Source: an uncultured Oscillospiraceae bacterium (lineage in GTDB: Bacteria > Bacillota > Clostridia > Oscillospirales > Oscillospiraceae). From it: a stretch of 64,000 nucleotides of DNA. The translations under genes and the position numbers were made by a program. How positions within the stretch are numbered: the stretch's first letter is position 1; each line of letters opens with the position of its first letter. Shown one piece after another: positions 16,912 through 26,300 of this stretch. The notes beneath the pieces were generated by a model. That model saw only the letters and a list, made by a program, of their open reading frames with translations, was not told the origin of the DNA and searched no databases. Where the stretch lies: contig CANQVL010000007.1 of NCBI GenBank assembly GCA_947627285.1, positions 1 to 64,000 on the forward strand, in the 5' to 3' direction.

Positions 16912-16916
16912 AGCAA
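16713..16916 (-). CDS. Hypothetical protein, 67 residues
   Basis: A minus-strand frame (VDVCMPLSLLSAFVKTHGNF...) with plausible composition starts at TTG 16916, behind no strong ribosome binding site. I do not recognise it. It lies between the broken mobilization gene and the palindrome at 16912-16963, divergent from the Fic gene. It could be a small element-encoded protein or chance. Confidence 0.35.
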   Translation of the reverse strand: MLSIKGNVDVCMPLSLLSAFVKTHGNFIGTPTQLVSADTTAPGNTGTIDPVTAHKGAGAHEYLEAAS

Positions 16917-16963
16917 CAGCTAATTTCATCATTCTTATGAAAATGATGAAATTAGCTGTTGCT
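16912..16963. promoter_or_regulatory. 22-bp perfect inverted repeat overlapping the Fic promoter
   Basis: AGCAACAGCTAATTTCATCATT (16912-16933) is repeated inverted at 16942-16963 with an 8-nt loop. The right arm covers the -35 element (TTGCTT, 16959-16964) of the Fic promoter. It could be an operator or an upstream terminator, because a short T run follows the right arm. Confidence 0.75.
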
Positions 16964-16987
16964 TTTACAACCTGACTACGATATAAT
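16959..16987 (+). promoter_or_regulatory. Sigma-A promoter of the Fic gene
   Basis: TTGCTT (16959-16964), a 17-nt spacer, then TATAAT (16982-16987). The start codon is 42 nt downstream. Confidence 0.8.
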
Positions 16988-17028
16988 AAGTTTAGTTTTG
17001 GTACATATTGCCTGCAACGAGGTGTTTT

Positions 17029-18099
17029 ATGCGACAATACGACTATACGATGGTTTACGCAAGCCTCCTCACTCCTGACATTGTGGGGATGGTTGGGCAG
17101 ATCCATGAGTACAAAGGAGAGCAGAACCTTTTTATTAAGGCAAAGGCGGATGCTCTTTTACAGTTACTGGAGATCGCGAAGATACAGAGCACCGAGGCTT
17201 CCAACCGCATTGAGGGTATCTATACCTCCGACAAGCGTCTTGAGCAGTTAGTCAGGGAAAAAACCGTGCCAAGAACGAGAAACGAGCAGGAGATCGCCGG
17301 ATACAGGGATGTGCTGTCAACGATACACGAAAGTCATGATTTTATTCCCCTGAAGCCGTCAATTATTCTCCAGCTTCACCGGGATCTCTACCGCTTCAGC
17401 GGCACATCAGCTGGCGGCAACTATAAAAGCACTGACAAAATTATTGAAGAAACCGATGCCCAGGGGAATAAGTTCGTCCGTTTTCAACCAGTGCCCGCAT
17501 GGGAAGTAGCGGAGGCCGTAGAGCGGGCATGTCAGGCGTATAACAGCGCTCTTGACTGCGGAGAATACGACCCGCTTCTGCTGATGCCCCTGTTTATCCT
17601 GGATTTCCTTTGCATCCACCCCTTCAACGACGGAAACGGCAGAATGAGTCGGCTTCTGACACTACTGCTGCTCTATCGCGCGGGGTATATCGTGGGCAAA
17701 TACATCAGTATTGAAAAGCTCATCGAAAAAACCAAGGAAACCTACTATGACACTTTGCACGAAAGTTCAATCGACTGGCATGAGGGTGCAAACGATTACG
17801 TCCCCTTCACCCGCTGTCTCTTGGGCGTGATCCTCGCCGCGTACCGGGAATTTTCAAGCCGGGTACAGGCACTGATCACCAGCGGTCTCAGCAAGCCGGA
17901 GCGCGTCCGGGAGGTCATTCGGAACGCCCTTGGCAAGATCACCAAGGCAGAGCTTATGCGTCAGTGTCCCGACATCAGCCAAGTCACGGTACAGCGGGCA
18001 TTGAACGGCATGGTCAAGAGCGGCGAGATCATCAAGCTCAGCGGCGGGCGCTACACATCTTATATCTGGAACAGGGAAACACATAGCGATATTCTTTAA
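17029..18099 (+). CDS. Fic domain protein (AMP-transferase family, class II)
   Basis: The 356-residue protein has the full Fic motif HPFNDGNGRMSR at H197-R208. An N-terminal inhibitory helix motif, S58NRIE62G63, fits (S/T)xxxE(G/N) of class II Fic proteins, where the glutamate blocks the ATP gamma-phosphate pocket. A C-terminal winged helix (residues about 290-345, SQVTVQRALNGMVKSGEII) suggests DNA binding or oligomerisation. Fic enzymes usually AMPylate target proteins. ATG 17029 is favoured by GAGGTG upstream. A HAD hydrolase gene follows 14 nt later, so the two are probably one operon. Confidence 0.92.
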   Translation: MRQYDYTMVYASLLTPDIVGMVGQIHEYKGEQNLFIKAKADALLQLLEIAKIQSTEASNRIEGIYTSDKRLEQLVREKTVPRTRNEQEIAGYRDVLSTIHESHDFIPLKPSIILQLHRDLYRFSGTSAGGNYKSTDKIIEETDAQGNKFVRFQPVPAWEVAEAVERACQAYNSALDCGEYDPLLLMPLFILDFLCIHPFNDGNGRMSRLLTLLLLYRAGYIVGKYISIEKLIEKTKETYYDTLHESSIDWHEGANDYVPFTRCLLGVILAAYREFSSRVQALITSGLSKPERVREVIRNALGKITKAELMRQCPDISQVTVQRALNGMVKSGEIIKLSGGRYTSYIWNRETHSDIL

Positions 18100-18113
18100 G
18101 GAGGAAGTTAAAA

Positions 18114-19283
18114 ATGCAAAACAAGGAATATGTGAGGAAGCAGAAAGAGGATCGCCCTGTGGTGGCGATTTGTTATGATTTTGATAAGACCCTTTCACCG
18201 GATGATATGCAGGCGCAGGGTTTTATTCAGTCTGTCGGATATGATGTGGCTGATTTTTGGATCGAGTCCAACGGTCTTGCCGAAAACAATGACATGGACC
18301 AAAACCTTGCTTATATGTTTAAGATGATGGAAGCCGCAGAAGGCCGTGTTTTGTTCACCAAGGATACCTTGCTGGCTTGCGGGGCAAAAGTCCAGTTGTT
18401 CCCAGGAGTAATAGATTGGTTCCGCCGAATCAGAGAATACGGCGATGAGCATGGTGTCATAGTTGAGCATTATATCATTTCCTCCGGACTAAAAGAAATG
18501 ATTGAAGGGACGCCGGTCGCTGATGAATTTGAAAAGATTTATGCCAGCGCGTTTTACTACAACGCCAAAGGTGTCGCGGAATGGCCCGCGCAGGTAGTCA
18601 ATTACACGAATAAAACTCAATTTTTGTTCCGAATTGAAAAAGGTGTCCTGGACATCAACGATCCCGGTGTAAATGACGCGTTTTCGCCTGAGGACATTCG
18701 CGTACCCTTTCGCAACATGATATACATAGGGGACAGCGACACAGATATTCCGTGCATGAAGCTGGTCAATACCTATGGCGGACATTCTATCGGTGTTTAC
18801 AACACGGAATCTCTGGATAAAACAAAGGTTTATAAAATGATGCGGGAAGGCCGCATCAAATATTTTGTCCCTGCAGACTATTCTGCTGGCGCAGAACTGG
18901 ATAGTCTTGTAAAATCAATCATTGATCGGACAGCGACAAATGAGGCCCTGGAGGAGATTCACTTCCGGTGCAAAAAGGAAACCATTGACGCAGACACACA
19001 GAGCAGTGAAGAGGTGCAGGAAAAAACCAGTCTGCTGATAGCTTTGGCAAACAGCGTCAGCTTTGCAAGGACCCATGAAATAATAAAGAAATTGAGTCAA
19101 TACAGCTCCTGGTCGTCCGACGAGAAAGAAACACTGTTCAGAATTGCGGCGGTCAATAGTCAAATCAAATACATCATCAACGACGTTGATGTGCGTTTAT
19201 TCTATTGTCGGATCTTGGAGGATATGAAGGGACTTACGGAGAGCGCAAAGATCATAAAAGATCTGTTGGAAAGCTGCGATTGA
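18114..19283 (+). CDS. HAD-superfamily hydrolase with C-terminal extension
   Basis: HAD motif I is YDFDKTL (nucleophile D22, acid/base D24), motif II is in YIISSGLKEM, and motif IV is IYIGDSDTDIPCMK. The catalytic part covers about residues 1-270. The last 110 residues, rich in charged helices, are not recognised. HAD proteins are mostly phosphatases; the substrate is unknown. A GGAGG ribosome binding site precedes the ATG, 14 nt after the Fic gene. The pairing suggests a phosphatase working with or against the Fic modification, which is inference only. Confidence 0.85.
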   Translation: MQNKEYVRKQKEDRPVVAICYDFDKTLSPDDMQAQGFIQSVGYDVADFWIESNGLAENNDMDQNLAYMFKMMEAAEGRVLFTKDTLLACGAKVQLFPGVIDWFRRIREYGDEHGVIVEHYIISSGLKEMIEGTPVADEFEKIYASAFYYNAKGVAEWPAQVVNYTNKTQFLFRIEKGVLDINDPGVNDAFSPEDIRVPFRNMIYIGDSDTDIPCMKLVNTYGGHSIGVYNTESLDKTKVYKMMREGRIKYFVPADYSAGAELDSLVKSIIDRTATNEALEEIHFRCKKETIDADTQSSEEVQEKTSLLIALANSVSFARTHEIIKKLSQYSSWSSDEKETLFRIAAVNSQIKYIINDVDVRLFYCRILEDMKGLTESAKIIKDLLESCD

Positions 19284-19385
19284 TTGGAGGACACAGGCAC
19301 TTATACAGCTCTTGCCGCAAGCGTGAACGGGTGCCGTTAAAAACCAGCCGCCAAGCGGACAAATGTAGAACAGGGAGAGAGAAAC

Positions 19386-20882
19386 ATGATCACAGGGGAA
19401 CTTAAAAACAAAATCGACGGGCTTTGGGACATATTCGCGGCGGGGGGACTGGTGAACCCCCTGGATGTGATCGAGCAGATCACATATCTCATGTTCATCC
19501 ACGACCTGGACGAGACGGATGACAGGAGAAGCCGGGAGAGCGTCATGCTGGGTCTGCCCTACGAGAGTATTTTCGCCGAGCAGGTGAAGATCGGCGACCG
19601 CAAGATTCCGGGCCGCCAGCTCAAATGGTCCGTATTCCGGGACTTCCCCGCGGGGCAGATGTACAGCGTCATGCAGGAGTGGGTTTTTCCCTTTATCAAA
19701 AACCTCCACGCGGATAAGAACAGCGCCTATTCCAAGTACATGGGGGACGCTATTTTCAAGCTCCCCACGCCTCTGGTGCTGTCAAAAGTCGTAGACTGCC
19801 TCGACGGGATCTACAGCCAGATGGCCCAGATCCAGGACACGGACATCCGCGGCGATGTATATGAGTACCTTCTGAGTAAGATCTCCCAGTCCGGCCTCAA
19901 CGGTCAGTTCCGCACACCCAGGCACATCATCCGCATGATGGTGGAGCTTACGGCGCCGCGCCCCGATGACGTGATTTGCGACCCCGCCTGCGGAACATCG
20001 GGCTTTCTCATCTCCGCCGGGCAGTATCTGAAGGAGAACTACAAGGCCGAGGTGATGTTTGACAGGGAAAAGCGGGAGCACTACATGAACCGCATGTTCA
20101 CCGGCTGCGATATGGACCGGACCATGCTTCGCATCGGCGCCATGAACATGATGACCCACGGGGTGGACAACCCCTTCATCGAGTACCGGGACAGCCTCAG
20201 CGAGCAGAACGCCGACAGGGACAAGTACACCCTCATTCTGGCTAATCCGCCCTTCAAGGGCAGCCTGGACGCGGACACCGTGTCCCCGGATCTTTTGAAG
20301 GTCTGCAAGACAAAGAAAACGGAGCTTCTTTTCCTGGCGCTTTTCCTGCGGATGCTGAAAATCGGCGGGCGTTGCGCCTGCATCGTGCCGGACGGGGTGC
20401 TGTTTGGCTCCTCCGCCGCCCACAAGGCCATCCGTCGGGAGCTCATCGACAGTAACCGCCTGGAGGCCGTGATCTCCATGCCCTCCGGCGTCTTCAAGCC
20501 CTACGCCGGGGTGTCCACCGGGGTGCTGGTCTTCACCAAGACCGGTCACGGCGGCACCGACGACGTCTGGTTTTACGACATGCGCGCCGACGGGTTTTCC
20601 CTGGATGACAAGCGCGCGCCCATAGCGGAGAACGACATCCCGGACATCGTGGCCCGCTTCCACGCCCGAGAGTCCGAACGCTCCCGCCCCCGCACCGCCC
20701 AGTCCTTCCTTGTCCCAAAGGAGGAGATCGTCGCCAACGGGTACGATCTGAGCATCAACAAGTACAAAAAAACAGAGTACACCCCCGTAGAGTACCCGCC
20801 CACCAGCCAGATCATCGCGGAGCTGAAGGAGATTGAGGCGGAGATACAGAAGGGGTTGGAGGAATTGGAGGGGATGGTGTGA
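19386..20882 (+). CDS. hsdM: Type I restriction-modification, DNA methyltransferase subunit M
   Basis: The 498-residue protein has the N-terminal HsdM helical domain (LWDIFAAGGLVNPLDVIEQITYLMFIHDLD) and an adenine-N6 methyltransferase fold. The SAM-binding motif is DPACGTSGFL at about residue 199, and the catalytic NPPF is at about residue 287. It methylates adenine in the bipartite site read by HsdS and is needed for both modification and restriction. A GGGAGAGA ribosome binding site precedes the ATG. Its stop overlaps the hsdS start (GTGA), indicating translational coupling. Confidence 0.95.
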   Translation: MITGELKNKIDGLWDIFAAGGLVNPLDVIEQITYLMFIHDLDETDDRRSRESVMLGLPYESIFAEQVKIGDRKIPGRQLKWSVFRDFPAGQMYSVMQEWVFPFIKNLHADKNSAYSKYMGDAIFKLPTPLVLSKVVDCLDGIYSQMAQIQDTDIRGDVYEYLLSKISQSGLNGQFRTPRHIIRMMVELTAPRPDDVICDPACGTSGFLISAGQYLKENYKAEVMFDREKREHYMNRMFTGCDMDRTMLRIGAMNMMTHGVDNPFIEYRDSLSEQNADRDKYTLILANPPFKGSLDADTVSPDLLKVCKTKKTELLFLALFLRMLKIGGRCACIVPDGVLFGSSAAHKAIRRELIDSNRLEAVISMPSGVFKPYAGVSTGVLVFTKTGHGGTDDVWFYDMRADGFSLDDKRAPIAENDIPDIVARFHARESERSRPRTAQSFLVPKEEIVANGYDLSINKYKKTEYTPVEYPPTSQIIAELKEIEAEIQKGLEELEGMV

Positions 20883-22027
20883 AAGTAAAACTTTGCGAAG
20901 CTTTTGAACTCCAGATGGGAAAAACGCCATCGAGAAACGAACCGTCCTTATGGAATGGAATCCATAAATGGGTTTCAATAGGTGATTTATCTCAGGCAGA
21001 TAAATATATTATAGACACAAAAGAGTGCATATCGGATGAAGGTGTCATCAAAAGCGGTATTAAAATTGTTCCTAAGAATACTGTTGTTATGAGTTTTAAG
21101 CTGTCCATTGGGAAAGCTGCAATTACAGCAGAAGATATGTACACCAATGAAGCGATAATGGCATTCATTGACAAGAAAAAGTGTCAAATTGATTCGAATT
21201 ATTTGTACTATCTTTTTTGCGGACTGGATTGGACCGAAGGAACCAACAAAGCAGTAATGGGATTAACTCTGAATAAAGCAACAATGTCGCAAAAGGAAAT
21301 ATATATTCCTCCAATAAAGCAGCAAGCACACGTCACGACTGTATTAGACAAAATCAGCGACCTCATTGCCCTGCGCAAACAACAGCTTGCCAAGCTGGAC
21401 GAGCTGATCAAGGCGCGGTTTGTGGAGATGTTTGGGGACGAATCCAAGTTTAACAAATGGCCCTGTTGCAGTGTTGGCGATGTGGCGGATGTTTGTGTTG
21501 GCGTTGTCATTAAGCCGACCCAATATTATGCAGAACAAGGTGTTCCGGCGTTTCGCTCATTAAATATTGGCAATATGTCCGTCAGGGATAATGATTGGGT
21601 TTATTTCACCGAGGAAGGACACAGAAAAAATCAAAAATCTGTTGTTCGGGAAAATGATATACTGGTTATTCGTTCTGGTGCGCCCGGTACTGCTTGTGTG
21701 GCAGGAAAAAAGTATGCTGGATACAATGCTGTTGATATTATTATAGCTCATCCTGACGCAGAAAAAGTGAATCCAACATTTTTGGCGATGTTTACGAATA
21801 TGCCGCATGGGATGCAACAGATTAAAGAAAAAACCGGAGGAGCAGCACAACAACATTTCAATGTTGGCGGATATAAATCTATAAAGATGATAAATCCACC
21901 GTTATTCCTGCAAAATGAATTTTCAGATTTTTTTGCCCAAGTAGACAAATGCAAATTGACCATTCAGCAGGGGTTGGATAAACTGGAAATGTTAAAAAAA
22001 GCGTTGATGCAGGAGTATTTTGGGTGA
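20879..22027 (+). CDS. hsdS: Type I restriction-modification, specificity subunit S
   Basis: The 382-residue protein has two target-recognition domains (about 1-140 and 195-330), each followed by a conserved helical spacer (LDKISDLIALRKQQLAKLDELIKARF and QVDKCKLTIQQGLDKLEMLKKAL). The TRDs are AT-rich while the spacers share the high GC of hsdM and hsdR, the usual pattern of TRD exchange. GTG 20879 overlaps the hsdM stop. It sets the DNA sequence recognised by the complex. Confidence 0.93.
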   Translation: MKVKLCEAFELQMGKTPSRNEPSLWNGIHKWVSIGDLSQADKYIIDTKECISDEGVIKSGIKIVPKNTVVMSFKLSIGKAAITAEDMYTNEAIMAFIDKKKCQIDSNYLYYLFCGLDWTEGTNKAVMGLTLNKATMSQKEIYIPPIKQQAHVTTVLDKISDLIALRKQQLAKLDELIKARFVEMFGDESKFNKWPCCSVGDVADVCVGVVIKPTQYYAEQGVPAFRSLNIGNMSVRDNDWVYFTEEGHRKNQKSVVRENDILVIRSGAPGTACVAGKKYAGYNAVDIIIAHPDAEKVNPTFLAMFTNMPHGMQQIKEKTGGAAQQHFNVGGYKSIKMINPPLFLQNEFSDFFAQVDKCKLTIQQGLDKLEMLKKALMQEYFG

Positions 22028-22039
22028 GGTGAGCAGAAC

Positions 22040-22190
22040 TGGAGACACCCTCTCCGTCACCGCCTCCGGCGGTGCCACCTCTCCCAGAGGGAGAGGCAAG
22101 TGGGTTCACAAGCCCCCAAACGCGCACACCCCCCTTGGCTCTCCCTTTGGGAGAGCTGTCGCGACAGCGACTGAGAGGGTTTCCTCCGTC
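22040..22190. repeat. Palindromic Clostridia intergenic repeat (MITE-like)
   Basis: GC-rich inverted segments (CTCTCCCAGAGGGAGAGGC; CTCTCCCTTTGGGAGAGC; CTGTCGCGACAGCG) with ends reading GACACCCTCTCCGTCAC and GTGACTGAGAGGG on opposite strands lie between hsdS and the DUF559 gene. Similar palindromic repeats are scattered in many Clostridiales genomes. Confidence 0.6.
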
Positions 22191-22216
22191 CCACCACATG
22201 ATCTCAGGTGATAATA

Positions 22217-22588
22217 ATGCAATTACCAAAAAACAACAGCATGCTCCCACGAGCGCGGGAGCTCCGAAAATACATGACCCCGCAGGAGCGAAAACTGTGG
22301 TATTTGTTTCTTCGTAAATACCCTGTAAAAATCTATAAGCAGCGGATCATCGGGCCTTTTATTGTCGATTTCTATTGTGCGTCGGCGAAATTGGTGATTG
22401 AGCTGGACGGTTCACAGCATTATACAGAGCAGGGGCAGTCCTATGATGTGGAGCGGACGCGAATACTTAACTCTTACGGTTTGAAAGTCATTCGATTCTC
22501 TAACTTTGAAGTCAATACAATGTTCCCAGAGGTATGCGATGCCATTCACCGAATCATTCAAGGACGCTTGGGAGGTAATATAACATGA
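22217..22588 (+). CDS. DUF559 domain protein (Vsr-like endonuclease fold)
   Basis: A 123-residue protein with the DUF559 pattern: ARELRKYMTPQERKLWYLFL, VKIYKQRIIGPFIVDFYCAS, LVIELDGSQHY, RTRILNSYGLKVIRFSN. The D and E residues in FIVDFYC and VIELDG match the PD-(D/E)XK-like active site of the VSR fold. Activity of the family is not established. ATG 22217 is likely; GTG 22208 is possible. It has been placed between hsdS and hsdR and lies beside a remnant of both genes. Confidence 0.85.
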   Translation: MQLPKNNSMLPRARELRKYMTPQERKLWYLFLRKYPVKIYKQRIIGPFIVDFYCASAKLVIELDGSQHYTEQGQSYDVERTRILNSYGLKVIRFSNFEVNTMFPEVCDAIHRIIQGRLGGNIT

Positions 22589-22692
22589 TCAACTTCTCCT
22601 TCCTCCAAAAAGGCACAGCCTTCTCTCCCCTCTCCCGCCGCCAATCCGGAAAATTGAAAAAACGCTGATGCGGGTATATTTTGAGTGAGGTG
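22585..22692 (+). pseudogene. Fused remnant of hsdR start and hsdS end
   Basis: ATGATCAACTTCTCCTTCCT at 22585 matches the first codons of hsdR (ATGACCAACCTCTCCTTCCT at 23306). From about 22653 the sequence resembles the last 35 nt of hsdS, including its stop and the following GAGGTG. This is a scar left by recombination or gene insertion in the hsd operon. Confidence 0.6.
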
Positions 22693-22697
22693 CAGAT

Positions 22698-23267
22698 ATG
22701 GAATTTCTAAAAGACATATTTAAAGATGCTATATGTTTCTTTGATGAGCCAATTTGGGGTACAATAGGAAATTTTTTTACCGCATTTGGCTTTATTAGTA
22801 CGCTTGTTGCGATTATTCGTTATTTCCATAACAGGAAAATCCCAAATTGGCAAGATAATGTTTCCATAAAGGATTATCCACCAGATTATGATGTAGAATC
22901 TACTGAAAAAAGCCCAATTTACTCAAAGCTTTGGAGTGATTTGCCGAATCCCTATGAAACCATTATCATATTTAAGCCAATTGGGACAGTAATTCCCAAA
23001 ATGAAAGTAATAAAACTTGATATAGAGGAAAAGCCAGAAAAAACAATCGAAGTATTCAAAAATATCACTCCGGATGATTCAATATGTTTCCGAATCGAGC
23101 GAGCAGAATGTATACCTTCATATAAGATAAGATGGTACTCGGAATTTGGAGAATTCAGCGAACATTTTTTTGATGAAAATTGTAGAAACGGAATTAACAC
23201 AGTAGATGGTGCTTGCTACAAGGCAACGATTCTCTCGACAATCCGGCGTATAATCGGATTTAGATGA
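22698..23267 (+). CDS. Hypothetical membrane-anchored protein inside hsd locus
   Basis: A 189-residue AT-rich gene. One probable membrane helix lies at about residues 19-43 (GTIGNFFTAFGFISTLVAIIRYF), followed by a soluble domain of about 140 residues with beta-rich composition. I do not recognise it. ATG 22698 has GAGGTG upstream. It sits between hsdS and hsdR, with base composition unlike its neighbours, suggesting recent insertion. It may be a passenger or an accessory defence protein. Confidence 0.6.
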   Translation: MEFLKDIFKDAICFFDEPIWGTIGNFFTAFGFISTLVAIIRYFHNRKIPNWQDNVSIKDYPPDYDVESTEKSPIYSKLWSDLPNPYETIIIFKPIGTVIPKMKVIKLDIEEKPEKTIEVFKNITPDDSICFRIERAECIPSYKIRWYSEFGEFSEHFFDENCRNGINTVDGACYKATILSTIRRIIGFR

Positions 23268-23305
23268 GGGTAAGAATGATTGAATTTCAAAGAAGGTGAC
23301 CCCTT

Positions 23306-26300
23306 ATGACCAACCTCTCCTTCCTCCAATCCAATAAAGACTTCGCCCCCTTCGCCTCCCCCGCTGTCGCCGCGGAGAAGATACTGCGTATCGACCCCGC
23401 CGCATGCATCTTGAACTGCCGGCGCTCCTTAGAGGCGGCGGTCAAGTGGATGTACTCGGTGGACTGCGCGCTGAAGGCCGGTGGGGACGAGAGGCTGGCG
23501 GCGCTGATGGACTGCGAGGACTTCCGGGACATCGTGGGGCAGGACATTTGGCGGAGGATGGATCTGGTGCGCAAGCTGGGCAATCAGGCGGCGCACACAG
23601 GGCGGAAGCTGACGGAGGAGCAGGCCGTCGCGTGTCTGGAAAACCTCTACATATTCTTGGACTTTGTGGCCTACTGCTACGGGGAGAACTATGTGGAGGG
23701 GCATTTTGACCGCGCCCTTCTGACGGCTCCAGCCGATACGCCCACGCCGGCTCCTGCCCCGGAGATCGACCTTGAAAAGCTCCTGGAGGAGAACCGCTCT
23801 CTGCGGGAGGAGCTGACCGCGCGGCGTGAGAGCCAACGCTCCACCTACACCCCCAAGCCGCCGGAGCCCAGTGAATATGAGACGCGGAAAATTTACATAG
23901 ATACCATGCTTATGGACGTGGGCTGGACCGAGGGGCGGGACTGGCTTAATGAGGTGAAGCTGCCCGGTATGCCCAACAAATCCGAGGTGGGCTACGCCGA
24001 CTATGTTCTCTACGACAACGCCCTCCGTCCCCTGGCGGTGATAGAGGCGAAAAAGACCTGCGTGGACGTTGTAAAAGGCCGCCAGCAGGCAAAGCTCTAC
24101 GCGGATATTCTGGAAAAGCAATACGGGCGCAGACCAATCATCTTTCTAACCAACGGCTTTGAGACGCGCATTGACGACGGGCAATACCCGGAGCGCCGGG
24201 TCGCCGCCATATGGTCAAAGCGGGATCTGGAGAAGCTTTTTAATCTGCGCTCCATGCGACTGAGCCTGAAAAACGTCCAAATCGACCGCGCTATCGCCGG
24301 ACGGTACTACCAGGAGGCCGCCATTCGGGCGGTGTGCGACACGCTGGAGATAAAGAACCGCCGGAAGGCGCTCTTGGTCATGGCCACAGGTTCAGGAAAA
24401 ACCAGAACGGTCATCGCCCTGTGCAAGGTGCTTTTGGAGCACGGCTGGGTGCGGAACATTCTCTTTCTGGCGGACAGGAACGCCCTTGTGACCCAGGCCA
24501 AGCGGGCGTTTGTGAACCTTATGCCCGATTTGTCGCTGACGAACCTCTGCGAGGAGAAGGATAACTACACCGCCCACTGCGTTTTTTCCACATATCAAAC
24601 CATGATGAATTGCATCGACGAGGCCCGGGACGAGGAGGGGAAGCTTTTCACCTGCGGGCATTTTGATCTTGTCATCTGTGACGAGGCCCATCGGTCGATC
24701 TATAATAAATACAAGGATATATTCACCTATTTTGACGCTCCCCTCATTGGCCTCACCGCAACCCCGAAGGATGAAATCGAGAAGAATACCTATGAAATTT
24801 TCGAGCTCCCCGCCGGTACGCCCACCTACGGCTATGAGCTGGCCCAAGCGGTGAAGGACGGGTATCTGGTGGACTTCCTGTCCGTGGAGACGAAGCTGAA
24901 ATTTATCGAGGAGGGCATCGTCTACGACGAGCTTTCCGAGGAGGACAGGGCCGCCTACGAGGACACCTTCACCCAGGACGGCGACATGCCCGACCGCATC
25001 GGCTCCGCGGCTTTGAACGAGTGGGTCTTCAACGAGGACACCATCCGCCAGGTCCTGCACATCCTGATGACCGAGGGCGTGAAGATCGATTACGGGCAGA
25101 AGATCGGGAAAACCATCATTTTCGCCAAGAACCACAACCACGCTGAAAAAATACTGGAGGTTTTTGGGAAGGAATACCCGCACCTGACAGGTCAGGCCAA
25201 GGTCATCGACAACCGCATAAACTACGCCCAGAGCCTCATCGACGAGTTCTCCGACCCGAAAAAGCCTCTTCAAATCGCCATATCGGTGGACATGCTAGAC
25301 ACCGGCATCGACGTGCCGGAGGTGCTGAATCTGGTGTTCTTCAAGAAGGTCCTGAGCCGGGCAAAATTCTGGCAGATGATAGGCCGTGGCACGCGCCTGC
25401 GTCCGGGGCTTTTGGACGGCGTGGACAAGAGCAAATTCTACATCTTTGACTTCTGCGGGAATTTTGAGTTTTTCCGCGTGTACAAGGGCAAGCCCTCGGT
25501 CAATCAAATGGCGGTGCAGTGCGCTATCTTCAACCTGAAAGCCCAGATCGTCTCCAAGCTCCAGGATCTTGCCTATCAGACGCCGGAGCTTATGGAGTTC
25601 CGCAAATCGCTGGTTGACGACATGGTGCGCAAGACGAGGGAGCTGAACCGGGAGAATTTCGCCGTGAAGCAGCACCTGAAATACGTGGAGCGGTATTCCG
25701 AGCCCGAGAGCTACACCACAGTGACCTACGAGGACACATTGTCCATAGCCGAGGAACTGTCGCCCCTCATAGTGCCCGACCGTGACGACCCGAAGGCGAT
25801 GCGGTTCGACGCCCTGATGTACGGGATAGAGTTGGCGTATCTGGCGGGCAAGAAGTACACCCGTGCCAGAAACGACCTTCTGCGAAAGGCGGAGACGATC
25901 GCCGGCGTGTCGAACATCCCGGCCATCATGGCGCAGGGGGAGTTTTTGGACAAGCTCCTGCACACAAACTACCTGGACGGCGCGGGCATCAATGAGCTTG
26001 AGGAGATCCGGGAGCGGCTGAGGGATCTGATCAAATATATCCCTGTGGAATCCGCCTTGTACACCACAAATTTTGACGACCGGATCCTGTCTGTGGGTTG
26101 GAACGAGTCGGAGCTGGACAACAATGACCTGGCGGGCTACAAGGCGCGGGCGGAGTTCTATGTTCGGGAGCACCAAAACGAGGCGGTCATCGCCAAGCTC
26201 CGGGGAAATGTCCCGCTGACAAGGGCGGACATCAACGAGCTGGAGGCTATCCTCTGGAGCCGGGTTGGAACGCGGGAGGAATACGAGGCCGTCTATGGGG

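Noticed and set aside
19782..20978. 398-residue open frame opposite hsdM
   Set aside because: Shadow frame caused by GC-rich third positions; hsdM has all methyltransferase motifs on the other strand.
22040..22190. Small protein genes in both directions between hsdS and the DUF559 gene
   Set aside because: The open frames are produced by a palindromic intergenic repeat.
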